DNA of 5,552 nt from an uncultured Pseudomonadota bacterium (GTDB lineage: Bacteria; Myxococcota_A; UBA9042; CAIXZC01), in NCBI GenBank assembly GCA_937876385.1, contig CALFHQ010000466.1:1-5552 (forward strand). Reading direction: 5' to 3'. Position 1 is the stretch's first letter. Every line of letters starts with the position of its first letter. The translations under genes were made by a program, and so were the position numbers. The notes beneath the pieces were generated by a model. The model was not told where the DNA came from, ran no database searches, and saw only the letters and a list, made by a program, of their open reading frames with translations. Below are positions 1 to 5,500 of this stretch, in pieces.

Positions 1-34
1 GAAATCGGGTAGAGTGCCATTCTGCGGTAGCGCT

Positions 35-63
35 TTGACCTTCCCAAACTCCTGAGCGACAAT
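35..63 (+). promoter_or_regulatory. Putative sigma70-like promoter of the DUF4442 gene
   Basis: A TTGACC box at 35-40 (5 of 6 matches to the -35 consensus) is followed after 17 bases by GACAAT at 58-63 (4 of 6 matches to the -10 consensus). It lies 26 bases before the start codon, so transcription would begin near base 70, just before the GGGAGG ribosome site at 78-83. The -10 box is weak and the call rests on spacing and position only. Confidence 0.35.
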
Positions 64-89
64 AGCGTCATCTTTGTGGGAGGTTTTTC

Positions 90-548
90 ATGCTTTTCCA
101 TCGCATGCGCCCGTGGATGTTGAAAGGAATCTTGAATCTCTATGGACCCTATCTGGGGGCCGGGGTGAGGATTCGCCACATCGACTCTGAGTGGCGGAGT
201 GCAGAGGTTTCTCTTTCGCTGCATTGGTACAACCGGAATGCCGTCGGTACCCACTTCGGGGGATCACTCTACTCCATGGTAGACCCGCACGTGATGCTGT
301 TGTTGATGCAGCGATTGGGGACCGACTACATCGTCTGGGACAAGACGGCCTCGATCCAATTTCTGAGACCCGGCAAGGGAACTGTCACATGCGCCATCGA
401 AGTCCCCGACGAAGCCGTCGAGGGGATCAAGCAAGCCACGGAAAATGGCGCTGTCCACCTCCCGGAATTCTCCCTTGAGGTCAAGGACGCTGACTCAACC
501 GTGGTCGCACGAATCCACAAACAACTGTACGTTCGAAAGAAAGGGTAG
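90..548 (+). CDS. DUF4442 family hotdog-fold thioesterase-like protein
   Basis: This 152-residue protein has the look of the DUF4442 family, single-domain hotdog-fold proteins related to acyl-CoA thioesterases. The diagnostic stretch is residues 48-66, with Asn50, Gly53, His55-Phe-Gly-Gly58, Tyr61 and Asp65-Pro66. It leads into the long central hotdog helix (about 58-77), then the beta strands with Trp83-Asp-Lys85 and Phe91-x-Arg-Pro-Gly95. Length is normal for the family and there is no signal peptide or membrane segment, so it should be cytoplasmic. The likely reaction is hydrolysis of an acyl-CoA or similar thioester, but the substrate of this family is generally not known. The start is supported by GGGAGG (78-83) six bases from the ATG. 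It converges with the amidase lipoprotein gene, leaving 35 bases between the two stop codons with no clear terminator hairpin. No functional link to its neighbours is evident. Confidence 0.9.
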   Translation: MLFHRMRPWMLKGILNLYGPYLGAGVRIRHIDSEWRSAEVSLSLHWYNRNAVGTHFGGSLYSMVDPHVMLLLMQRLGTDYIVWDKTASIQFLRPGKGTVTCAIEVPDEAVEGIKQATENGAVHLPEFSLEVKDADSTVVARIHKQLYVRKKG

Positions 549-583
549 GGATACCGGAAGGTCTTTGAATCAGCCTCGTGCTG

Positions 584-2026
584 CTATGGGATGGTCTCCG
601 GAGTGCACGGGGTCGCATCCGGGTAGCCGAGCAACTCTTCCAGGGAGAAGCATCGGTAAGGCTGCTTGTACAGGGGCAGGACGCCGGCATTCACCCAGAA
701 GAGGTGTTTCTCGGGGTCGAAGATGACGAAGTGCATGGGGCCGTTCAATCCCAGAGCGCCGTCGATGTCCCAGTTGGCCGCCTCCAACTCCTCGTAACTG
801 AGTTCCTCTGGAGCGGCTGGATCGATGGGGTCTCGCATGACCGCTGCCAGTTTGGTGAGGTCCAACTCGCCGTAAAGGGAATCCTCTCCGTCTGGATCCA
901 GAAGCTGACTGAATCGCATCAATCGAGACACGCTTCCCGCAGATGGAACAGCTTGCTTTAGTTTCATGTCGGGGTGGATGAAGTGGTTGGTGGCGTACGC
1001 CACACCGCCTTCCAGGTCTCGTTCGCCGATTCCCGTGGCCGTCATCTCAAATACGGCACCAGTCTGCGCATTGCCGTCAGAAACCACGAGGATCTCCGCC
1101 GACATGTGCTTTTGACTGTTGATGAAGTCACGGGCTTCATCAAGGGAGCTGGCAGACTTCAACATCTCCCCCAACATCTGGACGTGGCTTCGCCCGGTGA
1201 GGGCCATCTCCGCAGTCGACGCAGGCTCTGCTTCCTGAGAACCAATTGCGATGCCCGCCACGTTCATGCCGGTATAGGGGCTGAGGTTCAGGGGGAAGCC
1301 AATGTAGACGTGAGGGATTCCCCCCTCCGGCTGCCGAACGAAGATGACCGGGTGCTGGTGGATGATGTCGATGTTCATGGAACCCCAGTCGAGGTTCCTG
1401 GAGTGGAGCAGGTGTCCGTCCACCGTGGCGTCGCCGGCGACAATGGCTCCGGAACAACCAGGGCCCTCGATGTCTTCCTCGGGCATGCCGTTTTCCACCA
1501 TCTCCAGCATGACATCCCCGAAGTTCAAGACGAGACAGAAGTCCATGGTGAAACCCACGTCGGAAGTGGCGTCCACCAGCCCCTGGCATTCGGCGACCAA
1601 GTCCGGATAGGAGTTCTCCATCGCAATGTCGATGATCCCCATCTCTTCAGCAATCATCGGGATGGAAGAGAGCATGGCGTCGTTTTTCACAAATTCCATG
1701 GCATCCGCCACAATGTCGTGGAGCAGTTCCCCCTGCTGGAAACCCATTTCGTAGGGAGTTCCCGACAGATAGACGATGCTGTATTGGTCTACGGTTTCGA
1801 CGTGGGGCTGGATGGGAGGAGGCGCGTCGATGTCGTCCTGATTGTCGGGAACGTTCGTCTCTTCCAGCAAGTCCGAAGTGGCATCGGTACCCGTCGTTCC
1901 GTCCTCGGGTTGGGTGACGTCCGTGGTCGGCGCAACATCCTGCTGCTCTTTTGTGTCGCTACTGGAGCACGCCATCGTTCCCAGCACCAGGGCTCCGGCC
2001 ATCAACAAAGAAAGTGAAAGTCTCAC
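584..2026 (-). CDS. Lipoprotein Ntn-hydrolase, C45/NAAA/acid ceramidase-like amidase
   Basis: This 480-residue predicted lipoprotein has a signal peptide of about 19 residues with lipobox Thr-Met-Ala-Cys20, then an acidic linker rich in Asp, Thr and Glu (21-75). The catalytic region starts near residue 83 with Gly89-Thr-Pro-Tyr-Glu-Met-Gly-x-Gln-x-Gly99, typical of the C45 (penicillin acyltransferase-like) and related choloylglycine hydrolase/NAAA families. The probable nucleophile is Cys191 in Gly-Pro-Gly-Cys-Ser-Gly. It is followed by Arg210-Asn-Leu-Asp213 and later Ala-Thr-Asn347-His. These fit the Cys, Arg, Asp and Asn active-site residues of NAAA and acid ceramidase. In that family autoproteolysis before the Cys exposes it as the N-terminal nucleophile, here splitting a lipid-anchored alpha part (21-190) from a beta part (191-480). 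It would act on an amide such as an N-acyl lipid or peptide; the substrate is unknown. The start is GTG (2024-2026), with GGAGG seven bases before it. The gene lies 154 bases downstream of the metallophosphoesterase gene on the same strand and may be co-transcribed. Confidence 0.88.
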   Translation of the reverse strand: MRLSLSLLMAGALVLGTMACSSSDTKEQQDVAPTTDVTQPEDGTTGTDATSDLLEETNVPDNQDDIDAPPPIQPHVETVDQYSIVYLSGTPYEMGFQQGELLHDIVADAMEFVKNDAMLSSIPMIAEEMGIIDIAMENSYPDLVAECQGLVDATSDVGFTMDFCLVLNFGDVMLEMVENGMPEEDIEGPGCSGAIVAGDATVDGHLLHSRNLDWGSMNIDIIHQHPVIFVRQPEGGIPHVYIGFPLNLSPYTGMNVAGIAIGSQEAEPASTAEMALTGRSHVQMLGEMLKSASSLDEARDFINSQKHMSAEILVVSDGNAQTGAVFEMTATGIGERDLEGGVAYATNHFIHPDMKLKQAVPSAGSVSRLMRFSQLLDPDGEDSLYGELDLTKLAAVMRDPIDPAAPEELSYEELEAANWDIDGALGLNGPMHFVIFDPEKHLFWVNAGVLPLYKQPYRCFSLEELLGYPDATPCTPETIP

Positions 2027-2065
2027 GCTCGTCCCTCCGTTCCCGCAACCATCAGCGGTGGAGGC

Positions 2066-2160
2066 AGTTTAGCCAACTGGCGGGGTTGTGTCGAGGAATC
2101 GTGCACCCCTTCGTTGTCCACTGGCAGTTGGTGCACGTCGAGGTTTCCATGCGCTAAACT
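2066..2160. repeat. Cluster of inverted repeats between the two lipoprotein genes
   Basis: The 154-base gap (2027-2180) contains three perfect short inverted repeats. AGTTTAGC at 2066-2073 pairs with GCTAAACT at 2153-2160. CGTGCACC at 2100-2107 pairs with GGTGCACG at 2130-2137. CCAACTG at 2073-2079 pairs with CAGTTGG at 2125-2131. The first two can form together as nested stems of 8 base pairs each. The third competes with the second for bases 2130-2131 and crosses it, so two alternative folds are possible. In addition TGCGC (2150-2154) and GCGCA (2163-2167) form a small stem just past the metallophosphoesterase stop. There is no T-run, so an intrinsic terminator is not supported. It could be an operator, an mRNA processing or stability element, or the 5' leader of the amidase mRNA. 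Confidence 0.5.
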
Positions 2161-2180
2161 TCGCGCAAGGGTGGGGCGTC

Positions 2181-3974
2181 CTACTGAGCGGGGCAACTCC
2201 CTTCGGGCAATGGGGCAAAGAGGTCGGGGGCGAAGGCTCCCGGTTCAGCCGTCTCGCTTTCCACTCCCGCAAAGGTCGTGAAGTTGGCGTCCAACTGCAC
2301 TGCCAATCCAGGCACTGAAGCAAAGATCGAAAAAATAGAGCGCAGACCGATGCCCAGAAGATTGACGTCGCACTGTGCCGGAATGGAATCGAAGAAGATG
2401 TTCGAGTCCAGCGGCTCGGGACAAAGTGGGAGGTCGGCATCTCCCGGGGTGCAGTCGGCCATTTTGCCGGCGCAATACTGGGAAGTGATGATTTGCTTTA
2501 GATCTTCGGCTCCCAGGTTGAAGTCGATGGCAGCCATCACGATGCCATTTTCCACGTTCCCTTCCGGGGTGAATTCCCCTGACAGCGTGAAATCCTTGAA
2601 CTCTGCTCGAAGCTGCCAGCCTGGAGGCAGCGGGAGACCCATGACCGGTCCGAGGTTCACTTTGAGGTCGATGGGTGTGGTGGTGAAGCAGGGGCCGTCC
2701 AAGAGGAAGTCCAACTCCATGCAAGGGGCTTGATTGGTCTGATCCAGATAGGGGGGAGCGTCGGCGGTTCCATCTCCAACGGTCTTTCCGATGGTGATGA
2801 GCGCCGGGATCGATTCCGTGTCGCCTCCTGGATTGCCCAGCCGAATGGCCATGGGAATTTGAGACATGGTCTCTCGAAGGTAGGTTCCCAGCCCCATGGG
2901 TTCAATGTGGCCATCGGGTACATCCAGGATAAGGACTTTCCCTTCCCAGTCTGCTGGGTTGTCTACTGCCGGCGGCTCATTGGGATCGCAGGGGACCTCG
3001 ATGGTTTCCCCGAAGTCTATGGAATCTCCGTTGAGCAGTTCCACCGTGCCGGCTTCTGGGTCTACGCGGACGTGGTAGAAGCTCTTGCCGTGGAATCCTT
3101 CCTTTACGATGTAGATGGGAACTCCCTCGATGTCGCTGCGGCCCCAGACATGGATGTGGCCGACGAAAACCGCCAGAACGGTGTCCTTGTGCTTCTTGAT
3201 GAGGGATTCCAAGGTGAGATCCCCTTCCTCGATGAGGGTCAAGGGGGGGTGGTGCATGAACAGTACTGCCGGGATTCCATCAGACAGCAGGTCGTCAAGC
3301 CACTCGAGTTGAGCTTTCCCCAGGGTTCCGTTGAGGCCGATGGACTCTGCCGCCCCGCTGCCTGGGGTGGCTCCCGCCATGGAGTTCAGGTGCACGAAAT
3401 TCATCCCCCCGTGGACGGTGTGGTACCAGGGGGCCAGACCGATTTCTTCCTGAAACAGGTTGGTGCGCCCTCCGTGCCCCGTGGTTAGTTGGAAGATGGC
3501 ATCCCCTTTCATATAGTAGTCGTGGTTGCCCAGCACTGGCTCCACAGGAAGCGGCGACGAATCGAGGACCATGCGCAGCGCTTCCATGATGGAGCCCTCC
3601 CCGGTGTCCACGGGTTCTTCCATTTGATCCGTAAGGTCACCGTTGATGGCGATGAACTCTGGACTGGGTGTGGCCTCGGAAGCCTTCTGGAGGAGTTCCA
3701 CAACTCGCTGAGGGATTGTGCTTTGGAATTCGCCGTCGAGGTGAATGTCGCTGATTACGGCGAACACCACCGGCTCGAAGTCCGGGAGGGGGGTCTCGTC
3801 GGCGCTGGTGTCTTCATTCGATATGTCGGTGGACGCATCGTAAACGATTTCCTGTACAGCATCGTCGGTGGAGTCCGCTGCGTCTTGAGGGGAACTGTCG
3901 GAGGTTCCGCATCCCCAGGAGAACAGCGCCGCGAGGCTCATCATGCCGATTTGGACCCAAAACTTCTTCACCAT
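2181..3974 (-). CDS. Lipoprotein metallophosphoesterase with novel C-terminal domain
   Basis: This 597-residue predicted lipoprotein begins with a signal peptide ending in lipobox Ser-Trp-Gly-Cys22, followed by an acidic Ser/Thr/Asp linker (23-66). Residues 68-305 form a calcineurin-like metallophosphoesterase domain with every metal-binding motif present: Asp76-x-His78, Gly112-Asp113-x-x-Asp, Gly149-Asn-His-Asp152, Met-His241-His-Pro-Pro and Gly272-His-Ile-His275. The His-His-Pro-Pro motif is typical of class III cyclic nucleotide phosphodiesterases and GpdQ-like glycerophosphodiesterases, so a phosphodiester substrate is likely. The site should hold two metal ions. Residues about 340-597 match no domain I recognise; they look beta-rich and contain Cys418, 429, 501, 508, 518, 535 and 594. 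The frame stays open to a TTG at 4001, but GGAGA (3981-3985) lies inside that extension, six bases before the ATG at 3974, and the signal peptide then begins Met-Val-Lys-Lys. It would act outside the cytoplasm, attached to a membrane. It is transcribed towards the amidase gene. Confidence 0.9.
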   Translation of the reverse strand: MVKKFWVQIGMMSLAALFSWGCGTSDSSPQDAADSTDDAVQEIVYDASTDISNEDTSADETPLPDFEPVVFAVISDIHLDGEFQSTIPQRVVELLQKASEATPSPEFIAINGDLTDQMEEPVDTGEGSIMEALRMVLDSSPLPVEPVLGNHDYYMKGDAIFQLTTGHGGRTNLFQEEIGLAPWYHTVHGGMNFVHLNSMAGATPGSGAAESIGLNGTLGKAQLEWLDDLLSDGIPAVLFMHHPPLTLIEEGDLTLESLIKKHKDTVLAVFVGHIHVWGRSDIEGVPIYIVKEGFHGKSFYHVRVDPEAGTVELLNGDSIDFGETIEVPCDPNEPPAVDNPADWEGKVLILDVPDGHIEPMGLGTYLRETMSQIPMAIRLGNPGGDTESIPALITIGKTVGDGTADAPPYLDQTNQAPCMELDFLLDGPCFTTTPIDLKVNLGPVMGLPLPPGWQLRAEFKDFTLSGEFTPEGNVENGIVMAAIDFNLGAEDLKQIITSQYCAGKMADCTPGDADLPLCPEPLDSNIFFDSIPAQCDVNLLGIGLRSIFSIFASVPGLAVQLDANFTTFAGVESETAEPGAFAPDLFAPLPEGSCPAQ

Positions 3975-3980
3975 CTGTCT

Positions 3981-3985
3981 TCTCC
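3981..3985 (-). promoter_or_regulatory. Ribosome binding site deciding the metallophosphoesterase start
   Basis: On the minus strand the sequence GGAGA stands six bases before the ATG at 3972-3974. The frame stays open upstream to a TTG at 4001, but that choice would place this site inside the coding region and put an Arg-rich stretch before the signal peptide. The ATG at 3974 is therefore preferred. Confidence 0.75.
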
Positions 3986-4041
3986 GCAATTGCGACAACA
4001 AACACGAACGGGGACGGGGCGCCGAAAATCTCGACGGGGGG

Positions 4042-4071
4042 ATTCTCGCAAGTTGGCTGGCGCTCTGTCAA
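4042..4071 (-). promoter_or_regulatory. Putative promoter of the metallophosphoesterase gene, with extended -10
   Basis: On the minus strand a perfect TTGACA (-35, plus coordinates 4066-4071) is separated by 18 bases from GAGAAT (-10, 4042-4047; 4 of 6 matches). TGC directly before the -10 hexamer matches the extended -10 motif. Transcription would start near 4035, giving a leader of about 60 bases before the ATG at 3974. It lies in the 192-base divergent gap shared with the DUF302 gene. This is the best promoter candidate in the window. Confidence 0.5.
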
Positions 4072-4166
4072 GGACGACGGACTCTACACCGAACCTTGTA
4101 ACGCATCTGGACAAACCCGTCTCTCATTAGCAGTCTTGATGAAAAGCAACAGTCAAGGAGAATCAC

Positions 4167-4565
4167 ATGGAAAATCCAAGCTATGGCAACTCAAAGAACC
4201 TGGGAACAATCGATTTCGACACCGCATTGACCAACGTCACGGAAGCCTTGAAGGAGCAGGGATTCGGCGTGCTCACTGAAATTGACGTGAAGGCAACGCT
4301 GAAGAACAAATTGGATGTGCCGTTTCGCAACTACCGAATTCTCGGAGCGTGCAATCCGCCATTGGCCCACCAGGCGTTGTCGGCTGAACTGAGCATTGGC
4401 TTGCTTCTGCCGTGCAACATTGTCGTGTACGAGAACGATGACGGCACCGTGACTGCGTCGGCGCTCAATGTCCAGAAGCTCTTCCAGGTGGTGGACAACA
4501 AACCGCTGGCAGGGTTGGCGGATCAGGTCGATGTGAAGCTGAAGGCCGCGTTGGACAGCCTGTAG
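4167..4565 (+). CDS. DUF302 domain protein
   Basis: This 132-residue protein consists almost entirely of one DUF302 domain (about residues 12-128). The recognisable family signatures are Leu59-Gly-Ala-Cys62-Asn-Pro-Pro-Leu-Ala and Gly78-Leu-Leu-Leu-Pro-Cys83-Asn-Ile-Val-Val-Tyr, together with the early Gly32-Phe-Gly-Val-Leu-Thr-Glu-Ile-Asp and Lys48-Leu-Asp-Val. The two cysteines stand in these conserved blocks and may form a thiol or metal site, but this is only an inference. No signal peptide or membrane segment is present, so the protein should be cytoplasmic. The biochemical role of DUF302 proteins is not established. The start is supported by AGGAG (4156-4160) six bases before the ATG. 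It is divergent from the metallophosphoesterase gene. It converges with the small membrane protein gene with only 10 bases between the stop codons, which leaves no room for a separate terminator for each gene. Confidence 0.9.
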   Translation: MENPSYGNSKNLGTIDFDTALTNVTEALKEQGFGVLTEIDVKATLKNKLDVPFRNYRILGACNPPLAHQALSAELSIGLLLPCNIVVYENDDGTVTASALNVQKLFQVVDNKPLAGLADQVDVKLKAALDSL

Positions 4566-4575
4566 TCACCGAACA

Positions 4576-4866
4576 TCATTTCTTCTCTTCTGGGGACGTC
4601 CCTTTCTGGGCTTTGGGGGCCTTTGAGTTGTCGGATTCTTTAGAGCTTCGCCATGCATGGAACAGAATGAAGGCAGTTCCTCCCAGGGATGAGCTGATGC
4701 CGAGGATCCAACCCCAGTCCCCGCCGGTTTGCACTCCCTGGTAGATTCCGAACGCTACCACCAGACCGCCCAGCACATACGGGGCGACAACTTGGGCTAC
4801 GAAGAGGAAGAACCCAACCAGCAATGCACCGATGACACAAGCAACAATAAGAACTGTAGTGGACAT
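4576..4866 (-). CDS. Small membrane protein with three predicted helices, unknown function
   Basis: I do not recognise a family. The 96-residue product has three hydrophobic segments at about residues 4-24, 26-46 and 51-72. Small glycine- and tryptophan-containing turns separate the last two (Gly48-Gly-Asp-Trp-Gly-Trp). A hydrophilic, Lys/Ser/Glu-rich tail follows (73-96) and ends in Glu-Glu-Lys-Lys. The positive tail should lie in the cytoplasm, putting the N-terminus outside if all three segments span. The frame is open from an ATG at 4878, but GGAGG (4872-4876) overlaps that codon. The site is five bases before the ATG at 4866 and only two before the ATG at 4869, so 4866 is chosen. A promoter-like pair lies just upstream. 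It is divergent from the Ni-SOD gene. Hydrophobic composition, codon-level openness and a good ribosome site support a real gene, but the function is open. Confidence 0.75.
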   Translation of the reverse strand: MSTTVLIVACVIGALLVGFFLFVAQVVAPYVLGGLVVAFGIYQGVQTGGDWGWILGISSSLGGTAFILFHAWRSSKESDNSKAPKAQKGTSPEEKK

Positions 4867-4871
4867 CATAG

Positions 4872-4876
4872 CCTCC
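4872..4876 (-). promoter_or_regulatory. Ribosome binding site deciding the small membrane protein start
   Basis: GGAGG on the minus strand is placed five bases before the ATG at 4866. It overlaps the more distant ATG at 4876-4878, which it therefore cannot serve. Two further in-frame ATGs are adjacent (4869 and 4866); spacing favours the second. Confidence 0.65.
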
Positions 4877-4890
4877 ATGAAGTTGAGCCA

Positions 4891-4919
4891 ATCATGCTAC
4901 TCAATGGAATTGTTGGCAA
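4891..4919 (-). promoter_or_regulatory. Putative promoter of the small membrane protein gene
   Basis: On the minus strand TTGCCA (4914-4919; 5 of 6 matches to the -35 box) is followed after 17 bases by CATGAT (4891-4896; 4 of 6 matches to the -10 box). Transcription would begin near 4884 and give a short leader of about 18 bases that holds the GGAGG site. I saw no comparably good pair on the plus strand for the Ni-SOD gene in the same gap. Confidence 0.3.
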
Positions 4920-5024
4920 GGTGTGGATGGAAATGAGTCGAAACTGTCTGGAAGCGCCCTGGACGTTTCCTCGATTCGTTCCCAATGTGTCCCCACGGTT
5001 TCACTCTTACTCAACCAAACCTCC

Positions 5025-5030
5025 AGGAGG
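5025..5030 (+). promoter_or_regulatory. Strong ribosome binding site deciding the Ni-SOD start
   Basis: AGGAGG stands five bases before the ATG at 5036. The frame is open upstream to an ATG at 4985, but that start lacks a comparable site and would bury the signal peptide 17 residues into the protein. Confidence 0.85.
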
Positions 5031-5035
5031 AGACA

Positions 5036-5101
5036 ATGAAAAAACTGCTTGTACCCGTGATAATGTTTGTTTCTCTGTTTGCGGCCGGAAATGCTTGGGC
5101 G
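5036..5101 (+). other. Signal peptide coding segment of Ni-SOD
   Basis: Codons 1-22 encode a positively charged start (Lys2, Lys3), a hydrophobic core (about residues 4-17) and the cleavage box Ala-Trp-Ala. The first codon after it, CAT at 5102-5104, is the nickel-binding histidine. Cutting at any other position would leave the enzyme without its N-terminal His ligand. Confidence 0.85.
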
Positions 5102-5500
5102 CATTGCGAAGTTCCCTGCGGAATCTACGACGACGACGCTCGCTTCGACGAATTGGCCGAGCACATCACGACCATGGAAAAGGCCATGAAGAGTATCGTC
5201 GAGTTGGGCCGACAGTCGCCCACGAACTACAATCAGATCGTTCGCTGGGTGACTACCAAGGACGACCACGCCGACAAGTTCCAGTACATCGTGTACCAGT
5301 ACTTCATGACGCAGAAAATCAAGCCCGTGGACTCCAGCGACAAGAAGGCCTATGCAGCCTATCTCAAGAAGATCGAGCTGGCCCATCATCTGCTGGTCTA
5401 TGCCATGAAGGCGAAGCAGGGAACGGACCTGGAGGTCATCAAGACGCTGAGAAGCAAGCTTGAGGCTTTCAAGAAGGCTTACGACCAGCACGAACACTAG
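5036..5500 (+). CDS. sodN: Nickel superoxide dismutase with Sec signal peptide
   Basis: Ni-SOD converts superoxide to oxygen and hydrogen peroxide at a single nickel ion. The 154-residue precursor has a classical signal peptide (Met-Lys-Lys, then a hydrophobic core) ending in Ala20-Trp-Ala22. The mature protein then begins His-Cys-Glu-Val-Pro-Cys-Gly-Ile-Tyr, the Ni-hook. Mature His1, Cys2 and Cys6 are the nickel ligands and Tyr9 guards the site. Mature Glu17 falls at the same position as the Streptomyces Glu that contacts His1. The rest (about 123 residues) is helical and resembles the cyanobacterial/marine type, with Asn-Gln-Ile-Val-Arg-Trp and Gln-Tyr-Phe-Met-Thr-Gln motifs and a Lys-rich end. 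The mature length of 132 is slightly more than the roughly 117 of Streptomyces. Most known Ni-SODs have a short leader cut by the peptidase SodX; no sodX is visible here, and only 52 bases follow. Export to the periplasm is predicted. It is divergent from the membrane protein gene. Confidence 0.95.
   Translation: MKKLLVPVIMFVSLFAAGNAWAHCEVPCGIYDDDARFDELAEHITTMEKAMKSIVELGRQSPTNYNQIVRWVTTKDDHADKFQYIVYQYFMTQKIKPVDSSDKKAYAAYLKKIELAHHLLVYAMKAKQGTDLEVIKTLRSKLEAFKKAYDQHEH

Larger units (their letters stand above)
3975..4166. other. Divergent intergenic region between metallophosphoesterase and DUF302 genes
   Basis: This 192-base gap contains the metallophosphoesterase ribosome site and its candidate promoter (4042-4071) on the minus strand, and the DUF302 ribosome site (4156-4160) on the plus strand. 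A plus-strand pair, TTGTAA at 4096 and TCTCAT at 4122, has a 20-base spacer and is not convincing. I see no coding potential or RNA gene here. Confidence 0.5.

Noticed and set aside
1..12. Possible end of an upstream gene (Glu-Ile-Gly-stop in frame 1)
   Set aside because: Three codons before a TAG carry no information, so a partial gene cannot be supported.
549..583. Bidirectional terminator between the converging DUF4442 and amidase genes
   Set aside because: The 35 bases hold no inverted repeat of useful length and no T-run on either strand.
974..2017. Long plus-strand open frame of 347 codons
   Set aside because: It lies antisense to the amidase gene, has an Arg/His/Val/Asp-rich composition typical of a reverse-strand shadow, and shows no recognisable domain; the minus-strand frame has a lipobox and active-site motifs.
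2150..2167. TGCGC/GCGCA hairpin as an intrinsic terminator of the metallophosphoesterase gene
   Set aside because: The stem is only five base pairs with an eight-base loop and no T-run follows on the minus strand.
2730..4130. Plus-strand open frames of 252 and 213 codons
   Set aside because: They are antisense to the metallophosphoesterase gene, whose full motif set proves the minus strand is coding; the plus-strand translations have no recognisable features.
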